The translations under genes and the position numbers were made by a program. The notes below the pieces were generated by a model. The model did no database searches, had not been told where the DNA came from, and saw only the letters and a list, made by a program, of their open reading frames with translations. From Cryptomeria japonica (Eukaryota > Streptophyta > Pinopsida > Cupressales > Cupressaceae), in contig NC_081406.1 of NCBI RefSeq assembly GCF_030272615.1, positions 109,069,283 to 109,133,282 on the forward strand: a stretch of 64,000 bases of DNA. Reading direction: 5' to 3'. Below, piece by piece: positions 34,345-46,560 of this stretch (within the stretch, counting starts at the first letter, position 1; every line of letters starts with the position of its first letter).

Positions 34345-36399
34345 AATTAAAGTATGGAAGCAGGATCTGCCAGCTCCTGAGGGAATCTTGATGAAAAATA
34401 ACTGTAAAATATTTGGGCGAGCTTATATGCAAAAACCCATGCTTCCTGATGGGTTTATGTACAGAAATAAGCACAAATTAAGTGGTAAAGGGGCTTCTGG
34501 AAACAAGAGGGACAGAGAGGTAGTGGAAGTGAAAACTTCTGGTGTTGTGTCTGCTCCATCTCAGAATGGGAATGGCGAAGGTGTTGTAAGAGGAGCTGAG
34601 AAGGGTGTTGGAAGAATTGGGGGTGTTAACATTCCCCCATTTAAGCTGGCTCAAATGATGAAAGATGTGGAAGACAAGAGTAGTGTGGAATACCAACGCA
34701 TGACATGGGATGCCCTTCAGAAGAGTATCAATGGGTTAGTAAACAAGGTAAATGTATCTAACATCAAGAACATCATTCCAGAGTTGTTTGCAGAGAATCT
34801 CATCCGTGGGAGGGGTCTATTTTGTAGGTCTTGTATGAAATCCCAAATGGCATCCCCTGGATTTACAGATGTTTTTGCTGCGTTGGTTGTTGTGGTAAAT
34901 ACAAAATTTCCTAAAGTTGGCAATCTGCTTTTGTGAAGAATTATTTTGCAGCTTAAGAGGGCATACAAATGCAATGACAAGCACATGTTGATAGCAGCAA
35001 ACAAATTCATAGCTCATTTAGTGAATCAACAAGTTGCACATGAGATCATTGCCTTGGAACTTCTCACCCTTTTACTAGAGAACCCCACAGATGACAGTGT
35101 AGAGGTTGCTGTTGGGTTCGTGAAAGAATGTGGTTCTTTGTTGCAAGACCTTTCACCCAAAGGTCTCTATGGGATTTTTGAAAGATTTAGAGGTATTCTC
35201 CATGAGGGGGAAATTGACAAACGAGTACAATTTTTAATTGAAGGCCTTTTTGCAGTTCACAAAGCTAAGTTCGAGGGTCATCCAGCTGTGCGTCCAGATC
35301 AGTTAACACATGAAGTTTTCCTAGAAGATGAACTTGATCAAGAAGTTGGTTTGGATGTTTTCAAGCCGGATCCTGATTTCTTAGAGCATGAGGCAACCTA
35401 TGAAAAACTGAAGAAAGATATCCTTGGAGATTCTTCTTCAGATGAAGCAGAAGGGGAGAATGATTCAGGTGTTGATTTAGATGATGATGATGATGATGAT
35501 GATGATGAAGAGGAAGGTGAGGAAGCACTGAGAATACAGGATGAGACAGAGACAAACTTGGTCAATTTAAGACGTTCAATTTATTTGACAATCATGTCAA
35601 GTGTTGATTTTGAGGAAGCTGGTCATAAGCTACTAAAGATCAAGCTTGAACCTGGTCAAGAGAGAACATACCTTCGTTATTATGGTCTTCTTGGGCAAAG
35701 ATTCTGTATGATCAATAAAATTTATGAGGAATTTTTTGATAAGTGTTTTGTACAACAGTATTCTATGATACACAGACTGGAAACAAATAAACTGCGTAAT
35801 GTTGCAAAGTTTTTGGCCCACTTACTTGGCACAGATGCTCTTCCATGGCATTGTCTTGCTTATATACATCTGACAGAGGAAGATACTACTTCCTCTTCCC
35901 GTATTTTTATACCAAGCTTCTCTTGCAGGAGCGAGCAGAGCAACTTGGTATATTGTTGCATAATGAAAGGTTGAACGATCCGACAATGTAGGAGTCTTCT
36001 AATTTAATTTCTCCAAAGGACAATCCCAAAAATTCACGGTTTGCTATCAATTTCTTTACTTCTATTGGTCTTGGTGGTATCACTGAGAGTTTACGTGAGT
36101 ATTTGAAGAATATGCCAAGGGTTGTAATGCATCAGCAAAAGTCTATTCCTGTGTCAGATGAATTTACCTCTAATGACGATTCTTCTAGTTCATCAGGTTC
36201 GTCAGATTCTGATACATCAAACTCAGATTCTGAGAGTGAAACTGACAGTGAGAGCAGTAAGGAGTCACCAAGAAAGAAAAACAATTCAAAGCATGACTAT
36301 GAGTATGAAAAAACAAGAAGAAAGAAAAGGTCGAGGGCATTTGACTCGGAGGATGGAAGTGACCGTGAAAAAATCAAAAGGAAAAAGAAAAGGAATTAA
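34345..36399 (+). pseudogene. CWC22: Intronless copy of pre-mRNA splicing factor CWC22 (captured retrocopy)
   Basis: The text follows CWC22, the spliceosome protein that loads the exon-junction factor eIF4A3. The MIF4G domain starts at GVNIPPFKLAQMMKDVEDK (34,622) and includes NIIPELFAENLIRGRGLF and FIAHLVNQQVAHEI; a poly-Asp/Glu linker (35,478-35,525) follows; the MA3 domain starts at TNLVNLRRSIYLTIMSSVDF (35,553) and continues through QQYSMIHRLETNKLRNVAKF; the tail is Ser/Asp- and Lys/Arg-rich. Plant CWC22 genes have many introns; here there are none, so it derives from mRNA. Damage: TGA at 34,934-34,936 inside the MIF4G domain, about 14 residues missing after LKIKLEPGQ (family expectation), a frameshift near 35,905, and TAG at 35,989-35,991. 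It lies in the CACTA element just before the transposase. The first codons before 34,480 do not look like CWC22. Confidence 0.9.
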
Positions 36400-36778
36400 A
36401 AATCTTTCTAGTCAGTTATTCAAGGCTCCAGTAGACACCATTTTCCTGGACTGTGACAAACAAAAGAATCACTCCCAAGTGCTTTGGTTTTATAACAGAT
36501 GATTATAAGATGCTACAATGTTGTCTTATGTATTTTAATAGCCATGGGTTTTAGAGTTCTGTACTTGACAGGTAATGGATAAACAATGTTAGGAGGAGAA
36601 AATATTGAAGGCCAAGTGCAGATTGTGATAATACTAGATCAATGAATCCTGTTATTTATTGAGTATTTCTTGTTTTCCATGTTGTGTGATGTACCATAAG
36701 CAAACTAGAAATCTAAATTCAATAAGATACTCTATTCAATGATGATAATTTCTATTTTCTTGCCCGTGAAGAAAGACC
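36400..36778. other. Spacer between CWC22 copy and transposase
   Basis: No gene seen. It may include the 3' UTR of the CWC22 retrocopy and the promoter of the transposase. No poly-A tract marks the end of the retrocopy. Confidence 0.4.
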
Positions 36779-39700
36779 ATGTCAGACGATATCAACGAAC
36801 AACAAAATAAGGAGACAATTGCTAGATTGTGGTCTAACTTGAAAAGAAAAGGTGATGGAAAATGTTATTGTCCGTGCAAAATTTGTAAGGGGTTAAAGAC
36901 TAGAAGACTTCTAATCAAAACAACGAAGAAACATTGTAGGTTGCATGGTCACATTGAAGGTGGACATGATTATCATCCATTGGTAATTTTTTTATTATAT
37001 CGTGGCGACAATTTATATACATAATAAATCACGTGATGATGAGATCATGATCACGGTTTATTTTTGTTTATCAATTTTATATAGGTCGAGCACCCCGGAG
37101 CACATGGTATGGATCAACACAACCCTAAGAATATGGTTTTCGAAGTGGACGAACATGGAGGTGTGAATATCGAAGCTGAAGATAATGATCCCATGGAAGA
37201 TGATGATCATGAACCAGAAAACACAATTGAAGATGATGGTACAAATACATTGATCCATGGCTCATTTAGTACTCATACAGCTAATCATGATGATGAAGAT
37301 GACCTTGATGTTGTTCATGAAGTCCCTCTACTTGAGAAGGCATCTGAGGCACTTTACGAGGCTCGCAGGCAACTCTTCTCTCCATTGTATTGTTGTTGGT
37401 GAACTTGAAGGTTATGAATGGTTTATCCAACATAACAATGTCACGTATGTTAAGGTATGTCATATATGTCATAATAAACTGTGAATCATGTTGTACCATT
37501 AATATTCTTTATTATAACAAATTATATTTTTTCGCTGTAGATTGATATGTGAGTTTTTGTTACCACCATCAAATATTCTACCTTGCTCATACCGAGAATT
37601 ATCTGCCATTATGAAAGATATTGGAATGGAGTATCAAGCAATAGATGCTTGTCCCAATGATCATATTATATATCACAAACAACATGAATTTTGAACTGAA
37701 TGCCCTGAATATCATATCAGTAGATATCGAACAGATCAAATAACAAAAAGGGTTCCTCGCAAGGTTCTTCGCTATATTCCCATTATTCCCCGTATGCAAC
37801 GATTATTCAAGTGCACTAGCTTGGCACAATTTATGGATTACCATGCACGTAATAGAAGTTGAGATGACATTATTCGAATGCTTGCGGATGGTTCAACATT
37901 TATGGACATAGAGGAAAAGTGGCCACACTTTAAAGAAGAACCTCGTAATCTCAGGCTTTCATTGGCAGTGAACGGTGTCAATCCATTTGGAGAGATGAGA
38001 TCTGTTTACTCAGTGTGGCCTGTTTTTGTTATCAATAATAACATTCTTCCATGGATGTCAATAAAGAGGGAGCACATAATGTTGGCAATGATTGTTCCAA
38101 GTATTTTATCATTTAAATATAGTCGTCTAAATTTAATTATAAATATTACAGTAAAATGGTCATAATAATTATGTAATGTTTTTGTTCATTCGATTAGGTA
38201 AGTACCAAGTTAAAGATATGAATGTATATATCGAGCCTCTTATCGACGAGTTGCTGGAGTTATGGAATGGTGTCACTATGTATGACATCTCTAGACCAAT
38301 AGGACAAAGACAATTTCAATTCCATGTGATGCTTCTATGGACAATACACGATGCCCTGGGGCTGACACATTTTTGTAGTATGTTATAGTGTTTATGTTGT
38401 GCATGAACATTATAATTCAAAAAATTATCATATTTAATCCAATTATACATTATCTTGCAGGTCTTCAAACAAAGGGAAAATTTGCATGTCCTTTTTGTGG
38501 TCCAAAGATGAAATCTCATCATTCAAAAAGTTTAGGAAAGTAGGTGTTTGATGAGTATAGGCACTTTCTCCACAAAAATCATAAGTATCGAAATACTGAA
38601 AAACATCTTTTCAATGGGAAAGAAGAGAATACATCAAAGAGATGAAGAATGACACCTCAACTGTGGAAGTTGGAATATAATAGAATTAATCATCAAGGTA
38701 ATGCCATTCCATCTATTGGTTTGTCATAAAACATCTTTTCTATTTTGTTTTGTTTACTGATGATGTGATTGATGACCATGAATGTTGTGAAAGCATAAAT
38801 GACCACCTTCCTAAGGGAATAAAAGTTATCCCTGACAATTTAGTAGGTTTCCCTACTACGAGCAGTCACAAATTGTTCATTTGTTTGATAGTATGCATAT
38901 TGGAAAGAATATAACAGAGACGATATGGAAAATATTGGATGGAAGGCGTGACAAAGAAAAAATTGTCAAAATATGTAGTGACATTCAGGATTCCAATCAT
39001 GCAATTATAAATGTCATTCAATCAAATAGCCATGGAGACCAGATTAATATAAGTGAGCTTCCTTGGTTATTAACGGACCAGCAAAGCAATGCTATAAAAG
39101 AAGGCATACGAAAAATTCGATTTCCCACAGGATTTGCTGCAAACATAAACAATCTCATATCAAAGAAAAGTGAATTTGGGCCAGAGATGAAAATGCATGA
39201 TTGGCATACCTTCATTAAGGTAATTCATGTTCTTGTGTTTTTAGTATGTATTTAAGTACTGCGCGTACGTGTACTTTTCATTATGTTACAAAAAAATGAA
39301 AAGATAATTTTATAATTGCTACAGTACGTTCTACCTCTATCTCTCCCAGACGACTTCGACAATAATGTCAATCAAGTCATATATGATCTTGGAAAATACA
39401 TGAGGTAAGTAGTGATATTTGTTTAGTTTGTTGTATAGATATTATATTTGCGATTTGTTTTACTTGTTATGTAATATATTTTTTTGCATCTTGAATACCT
39501 TGTAGGTGGTTGTCATGTAAAGAAATCCATAAAGATGATATAAAATATTGGAAGAGGAAAATTCCTCATTTAATGTGTGTAATGCAAAAGTGTCTACCTC
39601 TAGCTTTTTTCAATGCACAAGAACACTACCTCATACACCAAGTTGAGGAGATTGAATTGTGTGGACCTGTACACACTAGGTCAATGTGGATGGTTCAGAG

Positions 39701-41022
39701 GCACTTGAAATTTTTGAAGGCTTTGGTTCGACAAAGAGCACATCCTGAGGGTTCTATGGTGGAGGGATAAATGGTATACCAGACTATGGTGTACATTTCT
39801 GAATATCTTCCTAAGTTTGCAGCAAAGATCCACGTGGATCGTATTTGGGATCCCAACACCATTAACAAATTCGAAGGGGAGTACTTGACAGGGAAAGGTA
39901 GATTGAGGAAAGTGAGAGGTAATTATAAGATGTTATTGTATTTAATTAATTCTTAATCTTCAAAATAAATCAATTGTAAGACATCTATTTATTTTTTGTA
40001 CAGTTGGTTGAGAGTGGGATGCACTACATTTGTATATTGCAAACAACCTTGATTGGATGACGGTATGGATTGAACATTGTCAACATTTTGGATGCACGTT
40101 AACATGGGAAGGTTTGGCTTCATTGGTTAAAGAAGCACATCGTAGTGGAGATTCCAATGTTACGCAAAGGGAAATTGATTTAGCATATGGTTTAAGAGAT
40201 AAACAGGTACGTATAAATTTATTAATCACCCATATGTTTATCAACTCACAATGCAATAAATTTTACATGTTTGACATATCACAAGTCAAACACCACAACG
40301 CTATGTGCTGCAATGGTCATAAATTTCGCATAAAAAAGTTGGATGACACGAAGAAAACTTGTGATTCTGGCATCACTGCAGTCTTTGAGGTGACAAATAT
40401 TTCATCGAGAAATGACATTTGTCCTCAACATTCTCAAAATCGATACTATGGCATTTTGGATGATATACTTGAGTGTGACTTTAATTCCTTCAAATTAGTT
40501 TTGTTCATCGTCAAATGGTACAGGCTACGATTGAATAAAAATGATCCTGATAGAACTGTTATTGAACATGATAATGGTTTTATAATGCTAAATACAAGGT
40601 CATTTGAACCAGTTGGGGATGAGCCCTATGTTCTTCCAAGCCAATGTAAGCAAGTATTTTACTCAGAGGTTCCACATAAACCGGGTTGGTCATTTGTTGT
40701 TAGACATAATCCAAAAGGAAGGCCGATAAAGTATAATGTGATGGAAGAAGAAGATACCGAAGAAGTAGAAGATGAAGTGGATGATGATCACGATCGACAG
40801 TTTCTCAATGACGATGAAGAACAACAACAACAACAAGAAGATGATGATGATGGTGATGGTGATGGTGATGGTGATGGTGATGGTGGTGATGGTGATGGTG
40901 ATGATGGTGATGATGATGGCGAAGACGTTGATGATGATGATAATGATGACGACGACGACGATGACGACGATGATGATGATGATGATGATGATGATGTTGG
41001 CGATTGTTTATTACCTATGTGA
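36779..41022 (+). pseudogene. CACTA transposase, TNP2 type (multi-exon, broken)
   Basis: Exons can be followed by GT-AG borders: 36,779-36,982 has the transposase-associated domain (CPCKICKG, HIEGGHDYHPL); 37,085-37,454; 37,541-38,100 holds the TNP2 core (IDACPNDHIIYHK, EEPRNLRLSLAVNGVNPFG, SVWPVFV); 38,198-38,377 (YIEPLIDELLELW); 38,461 onward (ACPFCGPK). DUF4218-like sequence follows (FDSMHIGKNITETIW; AFFNAQEHYLIHQVEE; GPVHTRSMWMVQRHLKFLKA), then DUF4216-like sequence (VFYSEVPHKPGWSFVVRHNP) and a poly-Asp tail. In active elements this enzyme cuts at the CACTA ends. Defects: a frameshift near 37,355, stops at about 37,695 (after HEF), 37,861 and 38,540, and a stop after SMVEG at 39,768. The ATDGFNPFG motif of the family reads AVNGVNPFG here (codon 37,971-37,973), which probably loses a catalytic Asp. 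Confidence 0.9.
40785..41020 (+). repeat. GAT-rich tract coding for poly-Asp tail
   Basis: (GATGGT)n followed by (GAT/GAC)n runs in frame with the DUF4216-like part of the transposase, giving a tail of alternating Asp-Gly and then Asp runs. Such a tract is prone to length change. Confidence 0.8.
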
Positions 41023-41480
41023 TGGATGGTGATTTATGTTACATATGTGATGGATTACATGTTTATGATGACACATGATATGTGATACTAATTGTGATGC
41101 TCAATTACATATATGATGACACATCATGTGATGCTTCTAATGCTTATGATACAGATGTATTTATTGTTTATCAACTTACAAATGTAGTAATGCTTAAGAT
41201 GCTCAATTGATGGTGTTGAATTCAGGTATAGTCCCTGTGTGATGCTGTCACCCTTGGTGGGAACAGGTCATTGACTACAGACATCGTCAACCATTTAGTT
41301 GAGGATACTGCATAGTCTACATAAAGTAAAGGTAGGGAATTAAAAAATTTATAATGATTTTGATGACAACATCTTTTTATTATTTAATACTCTTTTTGTC
41401 TGCAAAGTTCATGTTGTTCATGTTGTGTACTATGTAATTTCGCTAACGGTTTTTATACTTTTTCTTTGTCATAGGCCGAC
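41023..41480. other. Spacer between TNP2-like and TNPA-like genes
   Basis: AT-rich with repeated ATGTGATGGAT and ATGATACA words. It likely contains the 3' end of the transposase gene and the 5' UTR intron of the next gene, whose acceptor TTTGTCATAG ends at 41,474. Confidence 0.4.
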
Positions 41481-44408
41481 ATGGATCCATCACATATAGC
41501 AGACAGAGATGTAGCTTGCGAAACTTCTACCGAGCAGGTAAACCTCATTGTAATTGTACAAATTAGATAGAAGCAAACTCTTACATTATTATGTTCTTTT
41601 TTTTAGTGATTTATACTAATTTTGTAATTGTTAATGATATTCTTGACACAGACGGATGTTCGGGGAAAGGGAAAGGGAGTTGCAGTACTTGAGCACTTTT
41701 CTATGGATGTGGAATCATTAGGGTTAAGCAATGATGACCCTGAAGATCCCACAGACCTTGTGAAATTCTTTAAAATGCCTCTTATAAAAATTAGAAAAGA
41801 GATTGTTGCTTTAGCAGCCGTGCATCCTACCACTGATGAGATACGACAGAGGGTGGAATTATTGTTTAAGACAACAGAAAAATTGCAAGTAATGAAAGCT
41901 TTAATTATAACAAAGTTCAATAATGGTTTATATTTTATTCTCTTTTATGTCATTAACTAAAATATGTACATATTGTTTTTACAACAATTTATCCGCCCTC
42001 ATGAAAGTTGTTCCCATGATCAGGGTGTTGCAGGATCTTCAGGTGATGATGATTTTCTTGTATTATCACTTGCTTGGCTTATCACTCTGAGTACCCAAAA
42101 CACATCATACTTGATACTGTCAATTTTCAAAATAAAGGTTCATCCTTGTTTACAATTCTTGCACTTTTCATATATTTAATGTTTGATATATTTAATGTAT
42201 TATTCTTTAGGTGTTGTCAATGTTACTGTGCAAATGCTGCCACTGCCTCATCAGAGATCACCCTCACCTATATTGCCGACTGCAATGTCGGCAACACGTA
42301 GCATGCAGACATCCTCTAGTGAATGTCATATTGGCCCACCCACTGTTGGTAGATCCCTCTTTTTCTCTATCTTATGTCATGTGTTTATTTCCCTTCAAGC
42401 GTTCTTCCTTGAATTCTAATGTCATTTCATAGTGGATTCATTTTTTGCAGGAGGAGATGCACATGAGGATGTGCCAGAGGCGACTACTGCTGATAACATA
42501 CCATCATTTCCTGGATCTTCTCGTATTGCTAGTACGGGAACGTTGCAGGCCACATTGGTGGTGAGCAACGAAGAAATGCTTCCCTTAAAGATACAAAAGG
42601 TTCCAGGTACTTTAAAATTATTATTATATATACTCTAATTGTAATTTACTTTATGATCACTCGTTTTGGACTAATGATCCCATGAATTTTTTGCAGGCAA
42701 TGATATTTTCTATAAACATCTTAGTGACATTGCATTGCAGATATTTGGGCCCACCATACATAAAAGGTGGTACATCATATGTGAACTAACCCTTATCCAG
42801 TTTTGATTTCATATCATTGCTAGAATAGTTTTCCTTTGATCCATTTCTTGAAGTGTAATAAATGTAGATTCAGTTCATTTCTGAATCTAACAGGTTTGTT
42901 TTTGCTTTAAAAGGTGGAATGACCAAGAAAAAAGGTTAAAAGATGAATTGACAAACCAAATGGTTGAGTGGTTTGGAAATGACACCTTTGACAAAACCAA
43001 GCTCCTTGAAAAAGCTGGCACATATCTAAAGTATGTGAGGGACCAATATAGGACCCATTTGGAGAGGAACCTAAAGTATGAGCGTCCCCCCATGATTCCA
43101 GAGAGGGAGTGGAAGGACCTGATTTTGGATGCTAAGGAGAAAATTGAAAGGAAAAAAGGAAATACACCACTAGATGCCAAAAGAAGGTACGGGATACTAT
43201 TAAGAATGTAATTATGTACTAATTAATTACTCTTTATATTTATATAATCTAACATATTTCAAACTTTTTATAGACTGAGTGACACGTCAAAGGCAACCAA
43301 GGCAAGGCAAGAAAAGCACGAGCAACACAAACTCGGATCTGGTGGTTACATGAAACTTGCTGCACGAATTGTAAGTATCTCATGTAAACGAAATATTGCA
43401 TCAAAATATTAATAAATTGCAAACGTTTTTTTTAATCAAACAATGCAAGCAAAATTCACGGTACCAAGCAAAAATGTAGGGCTCTGAATTCAATAGAGCG
43501 CCCATAAAAGATGACAAGAGAATTGCATACCAGCAAGGCTATTCAGCCGTGGCTGATCAGCTACGAGAATTGAGTGGGCATACACAACATTCGAGTGCAT
43601 CTGTCACACAGGTAAATATGGTAAATGGAAGTTGTTTCAAATTGAATACTTTACCAATAATTTCTAGTTGATGTTGAGTTCCAACATAAAGTGACTATAT
43701 TTGTTTTAAATAAGCAAGCAATGATAACAATGTGCATGTCATTGGAATGCAGCCTACTAATTGTGAAACACCACCTGCACATGAAGGCCCGGATGTGCAT
43801 CCTAGTAGTGGAGGTATTCATTTGCTATTCAAACTTATTTATTTAGCTATTAATACAAGTATATATATCTTAATTTGTAATTAGAGTAGTAATTAATGTA
43901 ACCTTTTTTGTTAATATTTTAGAGCATGTAGTCAGTGGTGAGCAAGTGGAGCATGATCTGGGTACACAACCTCAAGAACGTGATGTTCCCCACTCAAGTA
44001 AAGAGGACCACTGTTATTGCTTTAAACAAATATAATTGCAATTGGTGTTTAGCATTAATGTAACCTTTAGTATTTCAACTCCAGATGATCTAGAAGGTGT
44101 TCAACATGTTGAGGTTGAGGCTACACAAAATGATGTGGCCCCATCAGGTAAAGAGCACAACAATTATGTTCTCTAGATTAATGAAATACTTGTAACAATA
44201 ATTTTTTTTTTTTTTGAATTTAACCCATTTCTTTGTTATTGCAGAGGACCCCCCTTTGCTTCAGTGTCCTCATCCTCAGTATAGGACTAGGCATACATTG
44301 AGATCACAAGCAGTTGGCGGAACATCTGCAGAGGGGGGAAATGATGAAGAAACCGATGTTCCACTTAGTCTTTTCATAGCTTCAAAGAAAAAGCAAAGAA
44401 AGAAATGA
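41481..44408 (+). CDS. TNPA-like CACTA protein (transposase Ptta/En/Spm family), multi-exon
   Basis: Starting at ATG 41,481 (MDPSHIADRD) I can join thirteen exons by GT-AG borders without changing frame: 41,481-41,537; 41,652-41,888; 42,024-42,042; 42,211-42,348; 42,451-42,606; 42,697-42,766; 42,914-43,186; 43,274-43,370; 43,480-43,611; 43,753-43,813; 43,923-43,997; 44,085-44,147; 44,245-44,408. The middle (WNDQEKRLKDELTNQMVEWF, PPMIPEREWKDLILDAKEKI, LSDTSKATKARQEKHEQHKL, GSGGYMKLAARI) has the W...NK/hT-GSkSY pattern of the En/Spm second transposon protein, which binds the subterminal repeats and assists excision. The tail ends in SKKKQRKK, a possible nuclear signal. No stop or frameshift was needed. 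The 19-nt third exon is the least certain. The gene follows the TNP2-like gene on the same strand. Confidence 0.7.
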
Positions 44409-46000
44409 TTGTAATCTAACTAATTTGATAATGATTGATTTTTATGTGTTAGTGAATGTAATTATGTGCTAATTAATGGTTATGGATGATATGTGTTAAT
44501 TAATATTGATGAATGTTGCGTGTTAATTAATGTTAATCAATGTTATGTGTTAATGAACGTTATGTGATATTAATGAATGAATGCTATATTTTATTAATGG
44601 TAGAAAGAATTAATGAATGAATGTTATAATATGTTAACAGTGAATTTAGAGTGATGTTAAAGGGGGGGGGGAGGGGCCAAATGAGCTTCCACCTTCACGT
44701 GGTTGGCCCTGTTAAGTAGAGAATATTAAACTATTCTCGAAATCAAGCGAAGCTCAACAAGGTAACACACTTTTCAATATTTCATTATGTTGCACAATTA
44801 ATCTTATTGAATAATATATATTGAATCTTAATTGCAGGGTGCAAGTGGAGCCAACACGAACAACAACACCACAAGTTGCTGGGTATAATGAACTCCCATA
44901 TTGTCTTGTCTGTACATGAACAATATGAGTTGCTTCTAGTGTTGATATCCAAGGTAGGACTGCAAAAGTTATGAATATGCCTCATCCTTGTAAGTTTATT
45001 TATTACTTGTAAGTAATGAATATGCCTCATCCTTGTAAGTTTTTTTATTACTTGTAAGTCATGAATATTGCTCTTTAGTTGATTAAAAGTAAATGAAAAT
45101 CTTTAATGAATACACAAAACTATATACATATGCAGGCGCACCATGGTTGAGATGGTCCAACTCCCTAGTCTCACTCTATGACTAAGCTCATGCCATATCT
45201 AAATCAAAGACATCTCAAATACATGGTCGGTGGAAAGCTACAAAATACCATTTTCATAAATAAGCAAGACATACACAATTGGGCAAAATCACCAAGAGAA
45301 CGGTAAAAAGTGTGTTTGAGATTGTATCATGGATGCAAAAAATCTCTTCATTAATCCTTGACTCATGATTGCTATAATACTTCTTTAGACTTCTCATGTC
45401 ATTTGTTGCACTTCTTCACTATTTTGGATGAGTTTCAACTATGAATTTGCCTTGACTTATGACTATACCTAGCTTTGTCCTATCTTTGTAAGCTTCCTCT
45501 TTGAATTGTGGTTGTAGCTTTGATAATACCTTTTTAATGATACACTATTTGTAAGGAGGACAACTCCTAATGCATGTTGCAAATTGTGTTCTAGTGACTA
45601 AGACTAACCTAATGCATCTCAGAATAGCATAAATTGCTAGGATGGAGATATAGCAGATGAGTTCAAGATTGTTGTTGTAGAAATTATTCGATTTTTGTGC
45701 TTGAAATTTATGTATATACACTATTTATAGTCTACTCTATATTTCCTACTCAGCTACTCCTATTGCTTTAAAATGAAATGTGAACTGATGAATTGTATTC
45801 TATAGATGACCAGTGCTTTTCTTCGCTGTTTGGGCTACAGAGTCTTTATATTTCTTTAGGACTTATTGTGTAAACTTATGAGACAATTTTTAAACCCACC
45901 ACCTCTCGATGAGTCTGTCAGTTACATTATTACCAAGCGTTGTGGCTTTTCAGCATATAACCGGTGATCAACATTTTTTGTTTAACAAACTAGAAGATAA
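44409..46000. other. CACTA interior spacer with short repeats
   Basis: From 44,420 to 44,650 the word GTTAATTAATG/TTATGTGTTAA recurs irregularly. A G-run (AAAGGGGGGGGGAGGGG) lies near 44,660. A 45-bp direct repeat is listed separately. Two short stretches, near 45,120-45,155 and 45,940-46,005, recur at 54,205-54,240 and 54,545-54,620 beside the second copy of the unknown ORF. No gene seen. Confidence 0.5.
44971..45070. repeat. 45-bp direct repeat, two copies plus a partial
   Basis: ATGAATATGCCTCATCCTTG starts at 44,971 and again at 45,016, each followed by TAAGTTT and TTATTACTTGTAAG. A partial third start lies at 45,061. Confidence 0.8.
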
Positions 46001-46004
46001 ACAA

Positions 46005-46560
46005 ATTGAGTATTGTCGTCTCCTCACCAATACCTATCTGGTATCCATCGGTCCCTTTTTATGTCAAAGAAACCCTGGGCTTTGGTGACTTCCTTTAGCT
46101 TTCCATCAAAATGCTTTTTCCATCAATATCACTATGCTCCTTCGATGAATGGGTTTGTTGTCTCACCGAAGCCCCTTTTATCCTCTCTTTGTCATCTTCT
46201 ACCAATAAAGTTGTATCGATGAAACCATGTGTATCAGAGACATGCCTTTTAGTCTCCTCGAAACTCATATTCTCATCGAAATCTTTTTGTTGTCCGCCGG
46301 TTTCATGTCAAAGAGACTTTGGACTTCGGTGACTTCTTTTGTCCTCCCATCGAAACTCATATCCTTATCGATATCATTCATTGATGTAGTTTTTCTTCTG
46401 TTTTATCGATATCACTTTTTCGATGAGAATGCTTCTTTTGGTGAGTCTTCTTTATCTTGCATCGATGATATTGTTTCTTTGAAAGCCTTTTCTCATTGGT
46501 GGGGGCCACCTATGATTTCTTCAATACCTTTTGTTGGTGGGACTTGTTGTTCTCAAATTC
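46005..46560. repeat. TCGATG-rich repeat S, first part
   Basis: It is dense in TCGAT and ATCGA words and aligns with 58,110-58,470: both contain TGGTATCCATCGG or TGATATCCATCGG, AAAGAAACC.TGGGCTT, AGAACATGCCTTTTA-like and TTTATCGATAT words. It lacks the second half of the complete copy, which appears instead at 52,915. Short frames here are not called. Confidence 0.65.

Noticed and set aside
35361-35555. His-rich frame opposite the CWC22 acidic linker
   Set aside because: Antisense of the GAT repeat coding for Asp; not a separate gene.
40772-41032. Second frame (MMMMVMV-rich) across the GAT tract
   Set aside because: It is the +1 reading of the poly-Asp coding tract of the transposase.
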